Positions 11,043 through 21,247 of a stretch of DNA of 64,000 nucleotides are shown here, one piece after another. The notes under the pieces were generated by a model. The model was not told the DNA's origin, did not search any database, and worked only from the letters and a program-made list of their open reading frames with translations. Source of the DNA: Aquarana catesbeiana (lineage: Eukaryota > Chordata > Amphibia > Anura > Ranidae); the NCBI RefSeq assembly GCF_042186555.1, contig NC_133330.1, positions 170,287,266-170,351,265 of the forward strand. Reading direction: 5' to 3'. The position numbers and the translations under genes were made by a program. The stretch's first letter is position 1; each line of letters starts with the position of its first letter.

Positions 11043-11716
11043 TGTCATGGTTATGCAATAATCTTTGTCAGTCAGCTTACCTCTCCTCCATGTGTTTACC
11101 TTTAGAGGCCAGCCACTCTCCCCTGGCTACTTAAATAATCTCTCCTCAAAGCATGGCTCCACCCCAGCCCCTATCAGGGAACTCTATATTAACCTGTGCA
11201 CTGCAAGCCTGCCTTGCTGATCAACCTTTGCGTGTTTAGCTTCCATGTGCATCTTGCTGTGTCTTCTACGTCTGATTCCAGTTACCAATCTTGGCTTGTT
11301 CTTGACTATCCCTGCCTGCTTGTGACCCTGACCTTTGGCGTGTTCTATGTTTATCCTTGTCTGCTACTGCTAGTCGCCCCGACCTTTGGCTTATTCCCTT
11401 ACTATCTCTGTCCTCCTGTAGCCAACAGTGGGAGATGTGGGAGACCCTGGGGGTCGCGACCTGGAGCTAATTGCAGCCCAGTCCATCCTCACTACTAGAG
11501 GCTCTGGTGAACACCTGCTGGCTCTTAGAGTCAACGCCCTGGGGAATCTTAAGCTCTAGCCCCTGTGGAATCTCTGTGTTGGTGTTCCAGCGGACCTGCC
11601 TTCCTTAACCACCTAGACTCCCATCCGCAGCAGTCATCCGTAGGGTCCACTACCTTTGCGGTGCACTCCTGACCCCAACGGTGTGCATCTGTCACCTGGC
11701 CTCAGGTGACCTGACA
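11043..11716. mobile_element. Solo LTR with 5-bp TSD (copy A)
   Basis: The 674-bp block begins TGTCATGG and ends GACCTGACA, with the TG...CA and TGTCA...TGACA ends of LTR retrotransposons. It is flanked by GAAGC at 11038-11042 and 11717-11721, a 5-bp target duplication. It interrupts the hAT transposase just upstream of its dimerisation domain. A diverged copy sits at 61475-62226. No internal gag-pol is attached, so it arose by LTR-LTR recombination. TATATTAA near 11186 is a possible promoter TATA box if the plus strand is sense. Confidence 0.85.
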
Positions 11717-12904
11717 GAAGCCTCAGCGACACGTTGTCCAGCACCAGGAAATTGTAACCTCACAGGGTCTGGAAATGCATTGCACAAACCTTTCTTCAAG
11801 GCCTCTTGAAGATGTTTCATCCTCTGCTCCCTCTGCGAAGGCAGGATGAGTCCTGCAAGCTTACCCTTGTAACGTGGATCAAGAAGGGTTGCCAGCCAGT
11901 AACGATTCCTTCTCTTTGATACCACGAATCCTAGGGTCCTTACGCTGCATGGCCTCCCTGATTCTGCAAAGCCTGAGAAAGTTTCCAGAGGCATTCGATT
12001 CTGAGTCCTCTGGGTCACTAAGGATCACATGATCCTTAACAACCTCCTTTGAGCCACGTACAACTCCTTGGGTTTCTGGGGACTGAAAACCATCCCTTGA
12101 AGACTGCTGCTGAGTGTTATCCTCCACATCCATGCTGACACAATCCTCCTCCTCCTCCTCTTCTTCCTGTGTGTTTGGCGGGCCTGCAGGAATATATCTG
12201 GATAAAGGGGGCCTTGAGAGGTAAGGAAGTCCTCCTCATCCTCACACTCTTCTGCCTCAAGTGCCCTGTCCATTATTCCATGAAGCGTATGCTCCAACAG
12301 GAAGACTAGAGGGACAATATCACTGATGCATGCATTGTCACTGCTCAGTGTGCTCATCCTCGTAGCCTCAATAAATGGTAACAGGACAGTGCATGCATCC
12401 TTGATCAGTAGCCACTGGCGTGGCGAAAAGAAGCCAAGCTCCCCTGACCCTGTCCTGGTGCCATATTCACACAGGTACTTATTGATGGCCCTCTGCTGCA
12501 TCTACAGCCACTGCAGCATTGCCAGTGTTGACTTCCACCTGGTGGACATGTCACAAATGAGGTGGTTGGTGGGCAGGTTGCATTCCCTTTCAATGTCAGC
12601 CAGCCGAGCACTGGCATTGTATGACCATTGGAAATTACCACAGACTTTTCTGGCCTGCCTCAGGAGATCTTGTAAGCCTGGGTACCTGCTCAAGAACCGC
12701 TGCACCACCAAATTCAGGATGTGTGCCAAACATGGAACATGAGTCAAGTGTCCCTGTCAGAGGGCAGAGAGAAGGTTGGTGCCGTTGTCACATACAACCA
12801 TTCCTGGTTGAAGCTGGCATGGTGTCAACCACCTCTAAGCCTGCCCCTGCAGAGCCAACAGAATCTCTCCCCCAGTGTGGCTCCTGTCCCCTAGGCAGTG
12901 GCTT

Positions 12905-13110
12905 AACCTTAAACTACATAGAGGGTTCTTTACTGTAAGAGCGGCAAGGATGTGGAATTCCCTTCAACAGGCAGTGGTCACTCTCAGCGGGGGGGGGGCA
13001 TCGTTAGTTTCAAGAAAACATTAGATAAGCACCTGAATGACCGCAACATATATACAATGTAATACTGACATATAATCACACACATAGGTTGGACTTGATG
13101 GACATCTTTT
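12905..13110 (+). pseudogene. 5'-truncated CR1-like LINE, C-terminal end
   Basis: Plus-strand translation around 12928-12990 gives FFTVRAARMWNSLQQAVV, the C-terminal end of ORF2p in CR1/L2-type LINEs. It is followed by the common 3' tail ending GGTTGGACTTGATGGAC. Only about 200 bp is present, typical of 5' truncation. It sits inside the hAT transposase. Confidence 0.65.
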
Positions 13111-13892
13111 TGCCTGAGTGCTTGCGAAGCCCCTTGAACGCTTCCAGAGCACCGCTGGGTTCAGAGAACAAATCTGCAGAAGAGGCCATAGAGGAAGAAG
13201 AAGAGGAGGGGGTGGAGGAGAGAGCTGTGGCAAAATCACCGCTAGCATTTTAGAGGCGTGGTGGTGTAACAAGCTCCAACAATACTGAACCCTGTCCTGC
13301 ATCCTTCCCAGCTGCCAGCAGAGTTACTCGGTGTGCCGTGAAAGAAAGGTAAAATCCCTGCCCATGCCTGCTAGATCATGAGTCTGCGGCAATATACACC
13401 TTACTGCTGACCGCCTTGTCCAACAAAACAAAAACATTGCCTTCCACATGCCGGTACAGAGCTGGAATGGCCTTCCCTGAAAAGAAAGTGCGTTTTGGTA
13501 CCTGCAACTGAGGTACAGCACATTCCACAAATTCAGGAAAGGGGGTAGAGTCTTCCAGCTGAAAAGGCAGTAGTTGCAGTGCTAGCAATTTGGCCAAGCT
13601 GGCATTCAAGCTAGGATTCAGAAGGTGAGCATGTGGATGGCTGGGACCGAATATCTTTTTAATGTTTAACAACTGGGGTAGGGGAATTTCCCTGCTAAAA
13701 TCAGATGGTGGTGTACTCCTAGCAGATTGGCTGCAAGGACTTGGGACACCTATTGCTAGACCTTCATTCCTCTCAGTGCAGGTTTTCCAGAGGACTGGAG
13801 TAGGGTTGGAGATCCCAGATGAGGAGCAAGGAGAAATCTGCATTTTTCTTTGATGTGTGTCTTTTGAAGTGGTGTTGCTGTAGGATATTGTA

Positions 13893-13990
13893 ATTATGAA
13901 TATATTTAATTTATATTAAATGTATTTATATTTAATTAATATATTTAATTTATATTTAATTTATTTATATTTAATGAATATATTTAATTT
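13893..13990. repeat. AT-rich minisatellite
   Basis: Irregular repetition of ATATTTAATTTAT-type units over about 100 bp, with no coding potential. Confidence 0.8.
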
Positions 13991-14285
13991 AGCTTGTAGC
14001 TATGTAGGGCGGAACATATTATCTTCACCAAAATCTCTGGTAGACCAGACAAGTCGGTGCCTAGGCTTGTGTATACAAACCATGGGATCCAAACCTCATT
14101 GTTATACACATACTCACTTCAAAGGATCCCATGCTGGGATATGCAATGAAGGGAGACCAACTCATAATCAATACTTCATTTCCCAGGAAAATTCAAGTTA
14201 AGCTCCTGCTCAGAATAGTTACAAGGATTTGCATTAAAGGGGACTGACCTATGTAAAGTATAGGGAATGGAGATGTAGCCAGTCC

Positions 14286-14765
14286 TTAAAGCGGGGGTCC
14301 ACCTATCTATCGTTTTTTGTTTTTTTTTTGAGTTCATTCACAAACTTTTCTTCTCAGCATTACATACTCACATATTGTGTGTAATATGTCCGCCTGTGTC
14401 AGATTTCGTCGGAAAGAATAACTTATATTATTCACTGCAGGCGGTTTCCATCTTCATTGTGGGCATTTGAAGCCCACAAGCATTTATTTCCTGGATGTGG
14501 TGAATGCTGTGCTCCCAGCATTCACCGCTCGTTCCCACACATGCTCAGTGGCATCCTGGGAAGCCTGAGACTAGCTCCCAGGAGTCTGGGAGAGGCTAGA
14601 AACATGCCTACTCCCACGGGAGGAGAACCAGGAAGTGCAAAGAAGAATAGAAAAATAAAAGGTAATTACGGCGATTTAAATTTTTTTAAACGGCATGTCA
14701 GCATCTAGGCAAGGAAGAGAATGCATACAGATATTGTTCAAAATTTGGGTGGAACCCCGCTTTAA
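14286..14765. mobile_element. TTAA-bounded MITE (AGCGGGG family)
   Basis: It begins TTAAAGCGGGGGTCCACC at 14286 and ends GGTGGAACCCCGCTTTAA at 14765, an 18-bp inverted repeat that includes TTAA at both ends. The TTAA duplication suggests mobilisation by a piggyBac-type transposase. No transposase is encoded. It lies inside the insertion that splits the hAT gene. A related TTAA-bounded MITE lies at 49734-50114. Confidence 0.8.
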
Positions 14766-15141
14766 CCAGGAATATGGAAGCTCACCAATCAGAGCCACAC
14801 TATGCCAACCAACGAGGCATCAGCATGTAATGATATACACAGACTAGATGGGAGGAAAACACACACTTTTATGGGAGAGCAACCATCAGAATGGATGGAA
14901 CCTTGGTGCAAAGGGAAAGGTCTGCATTTTACTTGTAAGTAACTAAATATGTTTGCAGATTAATGTTGTCATGTAATTCTCTTATTTTAACCTAATATTT
15001 TCTTCCTTGCTGTAGACTATAGATAGATAGTTGTGTATTAGATAGACTTTTAACTACTCACCAATAAATGTTCTTATTGTGTTAAAGCTTTCACTCATGG
15101 TCAAAGACCTCGCATTTAACCCAAATCATATCTGAGAGATA

Positions 15142-15474
15142 TCAAATCTCAAATATAGTATACGGGAAAAAGACTGCATGGGAGGTCGTCATATGTCTGA
15201 TCAAGCATGTGGTACCCAAGCGGCTGCTGTTGTGGCCACGCTTGATCCACTTCAGACATAGGTTGCAAACAGCAACGGTGCAATCTGCTGCACACGTGTC
15301 CAAAAAGGCCCACACCAAGGAACTTTTCAAAATCAGTGGGGAGTCAGCAGCGCCCTGCAGCTGTGGAGCTCTGTGGTGTGATGTAGTAGAGTGGCTGCCC
15401 TTAAGCTGCCCCCTAGAGCACATCCAGCCTCGTTGTAGTTGTGCCTCCTCCTCTTCCTCTATTCTATCAGGCAC
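15142..15474 (-). pseudogene. hAT BED zinc-finger exon-like segment
   Basis: This segment of the same transposase is listed separately because it carries the DNA-binding domain. VWAFLDTCAADCTVAVCNLC, then KWIKRGHNSSRLGTTCLIRH and MTTSHAV, give the CxxC...HxxxxH pattern of BED fingers with the characteristic aromatic VW start. An acidic stretch EEEEEA precedes it. The downstream end runs into the insertion at 15135. Confidence 0.8.
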
Positions 15475-16139
15475 CCAAGTAAAGTCAGTGTCCTCATCAC
15501 CCCCTCCCTCCTCATCACTGGAGAAAACTTGGCACTATGCTGCAGCTGGGGGAACATGACTGCCAGTTTCTTGGCCTTCTTGAGCACCCCCTCTCTCTAG
15601 GCTCAAGTTACTCCCTTCCTCAACCTGGGAACCAACATCGGAGCCTTCAAATCGCTGTGCATCCTCCAGCAGCATGTACTCGACACTGTGGTCGAATAGT
15701 TGGGGGGACTCCTCCATGCATGATGGTTGGGCTATGGAAGGAGTGACTGTGGACAAGGAGCCAGTGGAATAGGCCGCTTTGGCAGCTGCATAGGAGGGAA
15801 AAATACTATGAGCCTGGATGACAGAGGATGAGGAGGATGAGGACAGCTTTGCTATCCACTCCACCAACTCTTCTGCATGTTCTGGCTCAATAACACGGCC
15901 AGCAGCAGAAAAAAAGGACAAGTGTGCCCCACGCCCACCTGCAGAGGATGCACCATGTCCATGATCAGCACTGTTGACTGTAGACACAGAGCCTGCTTGC
16001 CCTCTTTTAGTGGCCTGCTGTGAGCGTCTGCCTCTCCTTGGTGGCCTTCTGGACATGATGTATATTTTGTTTTGCAACACCACACTACACTGTATTGTGT
16101 ACTGTGTACACCACCAGAAAAGTTGTAGCAACTGCACTA

Positions 16140-16690
16140 CGGCTGCACTGTATTGTAATTATAATTTTTGATCTAATATTTCACAGCAGGGCCCGTTCAT
16201 GCGCCCAACAAGAGTATCTGTGAGGGGTTACAGTGTTGTGCCACCAATACCACCATCACTGCCTAAGACCCAATTTTCTGCCCCTGTTTGACAGGGGCAT
16301 GTAATTACAATTTTTGATCTAATATTTCACAGCAGGGCCCATTCTTGCACCCAACAAGAGTATCTGTGAGGGGTTACAGTGTTGTGCCACCACTGCGTAA
16401 GACCCAATTTTTCTGCCCCTGTTTAACAGGGTGTGTAATTACAATTTTTGAACTAATATTTCACAGCAGGGCCCGTTCCTGTGCCCAACAAGAGTATCTG
16501 TGAGGGGTTACAGTGTTGTGCCACCACCACCACTGCCTAAGACCCAATTTTTCTGCTCCTGTTTAACAGGGGCGTGTAATTACAATTCCTGATATAATAT
16601 TTTGCAGCAGGGCCCGTTCCAGCGCCCACCAAGAGTAACTGTGAGGGCTTACAGTGTTCTGGTACCTTCAACACCTAAGGCCCAATTTTA
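16140..16690. repeat. Four subterminal tandem repeats of the hAT element
   Basis: Four units of about 130-150 bp start at about 16151, 16302, 16436 and 16576. Each contains TAATATTTCACAGCAGGGCC (or close), AAGAGTATCTGTGAGGGGTT and GACCCAATTTTTCTGC. Arrays of this kind near hAT ends often hold transposase binding sites; that role is inferred. One unit also appears inverted at 10368-10500. Confidence 0.85.
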
Positions 16691-16722
16691 TGCAGAGTGT
16701 ATAGGGCAGGGTGTATAGTATA

Positions 16723-17152
16723 TACAGGTGGTCCTCTATTTTCAAACATTCAACTTACAAACGACTCCTACTTACCAACGGAGGGAGACAACAGGAAGTG
16801 AGAGGAAATCTACCCCTAGGAAGAGAAATTCTCTCCTGTAAGAGTTAATATGGGAAAAAGGTGTCTCCACTGATGCTTGTCAGCAATCCTTTTTTCCATA
16901 ATAACCCCAAATTTTCAAAATCCAATTGGCATTGGGACAGAAAGTGAGGTGAAATCTTCTGAACAAGGGCACAGACAGCAAAAAAAATGTGACAGGGGTG
17001 ATAACCCTGCCCTATATTATCCAAAAAGCTTAAACATAGATTTTGGGGCTGGAGCTACACTTAAAAATGTACCTGTTTGAAATTACAAACAGATTCAACT
17101 TAACAACAAACCTACAGTCCCTATCTTGTTTGTAACCCGGGGACCGCCTGTA
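16723..17152. mobile_element. TA-flanked MITE with CAGGYGGTCC termini
   Basis: The ends CAGGTGGTCC (16725) and GGACCGCCTG (17141-17150) are inverted and flanked by TA on both sides, fitting a Tc1/mariner-type TA duplication. The interior has the ACTTACAAACGA and TTGTTTGTAACCCGGGGACC blocks of a common vertebrate MITE. No open frame of note. Confidence 0.75.
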
Positions 17153-17159
17153 TACTGCT

Positions 17160-17684
17160 GTTCAGAGTATATAGAGCCTGGGGGCCCTAAGCATTTTTTT
17201 TTTATTTGGGTGCAGGGTTCCCCTAATATCCATACCAGACCCAAAGGGCCCATTAATGGGCTGGGGGGGGGGCAACATTACATTACAGCCGCAAGCAGTT
17301 TTAAATTACTTTTTTTCCTTTAGAAATGTCATTTTGTGCAGGGTCTGTTCTAAATACGGGAAACACACGCCACATTACAGGCATACTATAGACACCCCCA
17401 GGTACGATATTTAAAGGAATATTTCATTTTTATTTTTCACTTTAAGCATTATTAAAATCACTGCCGTTTTTAAAACTTTTTTTTGCATTGATACATGTCC
17501 CCTGGGGCAGGACCCGGGTCCCCAAATACTTTTTAGGACAATAACTTGTATATCAGCCTTTGCACTTTTGATTTTTCACGTTCAAGTCCTATAGATTTTA
17601 ACGGGGTTCGCATGTTCGCACAAATTTTTGGTCTGTTCGCATGTTCTGCCGCGAACCGAACCAGGGGGTGTTCGACTCATCCCT
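17160..17684. mobile_element. Half copy of the foldback hAT element (right half)
   Basis: The segment from the CCATACCAGACC block (about 17230) through AGACACCCCCAGGTACG to the terminus ACTCATCCCTA at 17684 matches the right arm of 31600-34161 and 55704-58723. The left half and palindrome centre are missing. Confidence 0.75.
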
Positions 17685-17794
17685 ACTTGCCACCATCATA
17701 GACCACCACCGCCATCTCATTGCTACCATGACATGTCCTTTTGAACCCGAAATAAAGAAAAATTAAAACACAAAACACAAGGAGGGTGGGTGGG

Positions 17795-17977
17795 AAACTG
17801 CTCCTCTGAAATGATCCCCTGTAGTGTTGCTCGGGTCACCCCCTTTCTCCTTATATAAACTAAAACCCACCTATTCCCATTTCTCCTCCAATCATTACTC
17901 CCCGACCTTTGTACTATTTTGTTAACCCTTGCTGTTCCCTTATCATTCTCATCATGCCGGCCCTTTGCTAGTTCTTT
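17795..17977. repeat. Ngaro terminal direct repeat, 3' copy
   Basis: It matches 29290-29472 over about 183 bp with few differences (shared AAACTGCTCCTCTGAAATGA, CACCTATTCCCATTTCTCC, CATGCCGGCCCTTTGCTAG). It sits beyond the SGNH ORF, as expected for the distal member of Ngaro split direct repeats. Confidence 0.85.
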
Positions 17978-17984
17978 TCATTCC

Positions 17985-18685
17985 TCGCTCCAGACCTCTC
18001 TTGACCAGTGTAGATAAGATGTCCAACCCTCATATGACTGCCACCATTATCATACTCCAAACCTGCCCCACTTATCATTACCTACGATCAACGAGACCAC
18101 ACTTGAGCTGGAGTATAACTGGCCATAGCAGCCAATTTTATTCACAAATATTCAAAATATAAAACATTTTAACCATAATAAAACCCCCCAAAATATCAGT
18201 TGCTACCCCCCCGGTGGTCTTTGACGGCACTTCCCAAAATAACTCTGTTCCACTTCCACACTGCAAGCTTTTTCTGTATTAGGCCTCCAGCCATGTTACA
18301 CCAGCTCAGAGACAAACCTATTACCCTCAGTGCCACCATTACCATCTTCCAGTTAACTCGTGTTAACTGAATACACCGTGGACCCATACTACTGATGGGT
18401 CCCCCACACTTCCATCTCATAGGTTACTTGCCGCCATCAAAGACTACCACTGCCACCGCTAACAAGGGTGACCCCTTACCCTTGGGAGCCCCTCCACACT
18501 CTCAAAGCCCACTGGATCCCATCCTGCAGCCCCAGGGACCAGAGATCAATACCCACTGCCAACAGGTGAACCCTGTCCCTTTGGAGATAAAGCCCAACAT
18601 CCCTCTCCAATTCCCTATGGTGGATCACCAATCCCCCTTTATGAACCACGAAACAGCCCACCATTTTGTTAACTTTTATGCAGGC
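17985..18685. other. Ngaro 3' noncoding region
   Basis: Between the direct repeat and the hydrolase ORF there is no convincing coding sequence. CTTGCC(A/G)CCATCA-type blocks recur at 17687 and 18427, possibly remnants of the second repeat pair of a split-direct-repeat element. Confidence 0.45.
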
Positions 18686-18689
18686 TTTA

Positions 18690-19182
18690 TTTAGTCTGTC
18701 TACCGACCTTGCCAATCATCAGGTCGTCCTGGCTATAATGTCTGACCAAATGACCAACATGTCAGGGAAGGTCGTCCTCATTCTCAAGAAAGTCAAACTT
18801 GACACCCTTGATAAGTTCCTGAATGGAAAGACCCCCAAGGTCATTCCCCCCAATATGGAGGACCAAAATGTCTGGCGGCCTGTCCAGACGCACAAAGTGA
18901 TGCACTTCTGGCACCACCCTACTCCACAGCATGCCCGGGTGGCCCAACCAACGTATACATGCCTCCCCTTTGGGAATCCCCAGCTGCCTGCCATTAGGCC
19001 TAGCGTCTGCCCACCTGGCCCCCCAAAACACGTAGGAGTGGCCCAATATCCAGACGAAGTGCATCTGGCTTCCACCTGCAAGGAAGAAAACCACAGGATA
19101 ACCATGATACCATAACACATAATACTCACCCAACTCGAAAACCTTAATAAATGCATGCTCGGCAACAAAAACACCCCCATGT
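18690..19182 (-). pseudogene. SGNH-hydrolase-like ORF of the Ngaro element
   Basis: Minus-strand translation contains the esterase-like blocks ILGHSYVFWGARWA (the GHS version of the GDS nucleophile block), then VLHIGGNDLG (block III, GxND), then LVIWSDI (about 18745), where the family has a conserved WSDI near block V. IRWLGHPGMLWSRVVPEVHH links them. The fold normally hydrolyses acyl esters; its role in retrotransposition is unknown. The WSDI part is in another frame from the GHSY and GGND part, so there is a frameshift near 18800. The upstream end touches the LINE target duplication at 19183. It could be mistaken for a host gene, but the neighbouring YR and repeats argue against that. Confidence 0.8.
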
Positions 19183-19199
19183 CTTTTCCTCCTCTTTTT
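19183..19199. repeat. 17-bp TSD of the L1-type insertion, left copy
   Basis: CTTTTCCTCCTCTTTTT is repeated at 24951-24967, immediately outside the LINE. On the left it merges with the poly(T) that represents the LINE poly(A) tail. Confidence 0.8.
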
Positions 19200-19777
19200 T
19201 TTTTTTTTTTGTTTCAAAAAAACTTTATTAAAGAGCAGTACAGTACAATTTAAATATACCATTATGCAAATAGACATTGCCTATACTAGCCAGGGTATAG
19301 CCAACTGATTACACAATAAAGTAATTCAAAGCGACTTGTAAGTGAGACTCGAGCGAAATGGAAAGAAGTAAATAAGAACCTTCGAACGAGTCAACGATCC
19401 CGACACCCCATATGTGATCACACTGTGTCAGGCGCCAACCAGCTCGAGGGAGCGAGGCTTTGCTCCCTGGTTACTACGACTGGTCTTGCATCTCTGGAAT
19501 AACAATAGTGTTTGGAGAGACTGGAGAGTCTGTTAGAGAGACAATTATGCTCTTCTACCAGAGTCTCTTCTGACTGGAGAGGATCTGCTATGTGTCCTTG
19601 AGTCCTGAAAAGGACTCTTGTGCATATGTTAAGTTTGGAGGCTCTACTCCTAGTAGGAATAGTAGGAAAGATAATACTGGTAAACTGAAACTGCGATAAT
19701 AAGTCATATAAGAAAAAGGGATAGAAAGAAGAAGAGGAAGAAGGAAGGTTTAGAAAACAGCTGCCAGATAAGATCTT

Positions 19778-20871
19778 TTATGAGCTTCTCTGTAACGCTT
19801 GAACTCCAGGAATCAAGCATATTCCCATATGTCTAGCCCAGGGTTCCCATGTTGCCTCAAAGGACTTTGTGGTGTCTGTCATGGAACTGACCAGTTTTTC
19901 TTGGGACATGATCCACGAAAACTTTCTTTTGGCTGCCTGGAAAGATACTGTGGGTTGCTTCCAGGCTTTAGCTATGGTCTTTTTAGCTCCTAGAAGCATA
20001 AACGATATCAACTTGTGAGCATGTTTTGGAATCTTAGGAATTTGGGCATTAAGCAGAGCTATGTGGGGTGATTTCATGATGGGAAAGCCCGTGACTCTTC
20101 AAATTAAATTAAACACTTTATTCCAGAATCCTCTTAGTCTCGGGCACTCCCACCATATGTGAAGCATGGAACCCTGGGCTTGACAATCTCTGAAGCACAA
20201 TGGGGAGGTGGAAGAAAACATAATTGCTAATCTGGCAGGAACAAGATACCATCTCATCAACACTTTTAAATTAGCTTCTATCAAAGAAATATTTAAAATA
20301 CCTTTGAAGGCTCTTGTTCCCCTCCTGTGCCATTCCTCCAGGTCCCAGGTCTCCTGCAGATCCCTCTCCATGTAAGAAAATTTGGTGGAGGGTTCTAAGA
20401 GTGATGCATATATGAGAGATACACCCCCCTTTAGGTCTAATGCTTGGCCGCACCATCGCTCATATTGTGTGAATTCTAGAGGGGTGGAATACTCCTTCTT
20501 TAAAGAGGTGAGGAAGTGAGAGATCTGGAAAAATCTAAATTTCTCAGAGTCCGGGAGCTCAAGTTTTTCAACGCAGTGTTTCATCGTGATCGGTCCAGAG
20601 GGAGAAAAATAGTGTCCAATACGGTACATCCCCTTATCAAGCCACCATTGGAAGGACTTGATATCCATGCCCGGTCCGAAATGGGGATTATGAAAAATGT
20701 GGTCAAGTGGGCGAATGGCTGAGGTCAGGGCTGGGGAATGTTTCAAGATGTCCCATAATTTAAAGGACTGGGATAACGTTGGTGACATTACAGAGGGCCT
20801 AGATCTTATGGGACTCCAAGGGAGGAAGTCTAGGGTGTGTGTTGGGGCTGCTTGTCTCTCTATATTTATCC
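19778..20871 (-). pseudogene. L1-type ORF2p, C-terminal part
   Basis: Minus-strand translation shows the end of the reverse transcriptase protein: the WWLDKGMYRIGHYF block, a long helical linker, RWYLVPARLAIMF, SPLCFRDC, then LHIWWECPRLRGFWNKVF, the cysteine/histidine C-terminal segment of L1 ORF2p. After a frameshift at about 20090 it continues with GAKKTIAKAWKQP, FSWIMSQEKL and FEATWEPWARH. The polymerase motif (F/Y)xDD and the preceding fingers domain are missing because the copy is broken at 20872. The family protein is about 1,200-1,300 residues; about 360 are here. Confidence 0.8.
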
Positions 20872-21247
20872 ACACAGCATAAGACTCAATAATAGCAAAC
20901 CCATGTGCATGCAGTGTAACATATTTACGTAAATTCCATAATTACCTATCACAGGTTTCCTAGCAGTATAGAGTATTTAAAGAAAAATAGTTCCTCCTAG
21001 GTCCTCCGTCTCCCCCGTATCGGGTCGGCTCCCCAGAGGGCAGGTGGAAAACCAAATGCGCATTTGGTTTTCCACCTGCCCTCTGGGGAGCCGACCCGAT
21101 ACGGGGGAGACGGAGGACCTAGGAGGAACTATTTTTCTTTAAATACTCTATACTGCTAGGAAACCTGTGATAGGTAATTATGGAATTTACGTAAATATGT
21201 TACACTGCATGCACATGGGTTTGCTATTATTGAGTCTTATGCTGTGT
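20872..21247. repeat. Perfect 376-bp palindrome, no spacer
   Basis: The arms 20872-21059 and 21060-21247 are exact reverse complements by my reading, with the centre inside ATGCGCAT. The matching stops at both outer ends at the same distance. The right arm continues into a PLE-type terminal repeat (21248-21600). Lack of any divergence implies a very recent event, strong conversion, or an assembly or library artefact. Confidence 0.85.

Larger units (their letters stand above)
13862..15135. mobile_element. 1.3-kb insertion splitting the hAT transposase, type unknown
   Basis: The hAT reading is lost between 13862 and 15135. The insert holds an AT-rich minisatellite (13893-13990), a TTAA-bounded MITE (14286-14765), and flanks without coding motifs. 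CACCAATAAATGTTCTTATT near 15060 resembles a polyadenylation region of an LTR, so a solo LTR with a nested MITE is possible, but I could not identify matching ends or a TSD. Confidence 0.45.
10614..16056 (-). pseudogene. hAT-superfamily transposase (BED zinc finger type), interrupted
   Basis: The domains fall in the expected order. A basic start MSRRPPRRGRRSQ lies at about 16056 and an acidic, Ser-rich linker to 15535. The BED finger SLVWAFLDTCAADCTVAVC...H lies at 15290-15180. The catalytic-core entry LAKLLALQLLPFQLE and VPKRTFFSGKAIPALYRHVE is at 13620-13430. HVPCLAHILNLVV is at 12740, ATLLDPRYKGKL at 11890, and the C-terminal hAT dimerisation segment PASSVLSERTFSAAG at 10780-10740; a further tail runs to the TGA at 10614-10616. 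A stop after FVMDY and several frameshifts break it. In this family RNase H-like catalysis moves DNA by cut and paste with 8-bp TSDs. The insertions at 11043, 12905 and 13862 show long inactivity. Confidence 0.85.
10540..16700 (-). mobile_element. Decayed BED-finger hAT transposon with nested insertions
   Basis: Minus-strand fragments of one hAT transposase run in order from 16056 to 10614, preceded by four subterminal tandem repeats (16140-16690). The coding part is broken by a solo LTR (11043-11716), a LINE 3' end (12905-13110) and a 1.3-kb insertion (13862-15135). The outer termini are not clear enough to assign a TSD. Confidence 0.75.

Noticed and set aside
10719..16137. BED-type protein as a domesticated host gene
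   Set aside because: Stops, frameshifts and several insertions break the frame; it is a relic.
18690..19182. SGNH hydrolase as a host gene
   Set aside because: It lies within the direct repeats of the Ngaro element downstream of a tyrosine recombinase, with no introns or conserved surroundings.
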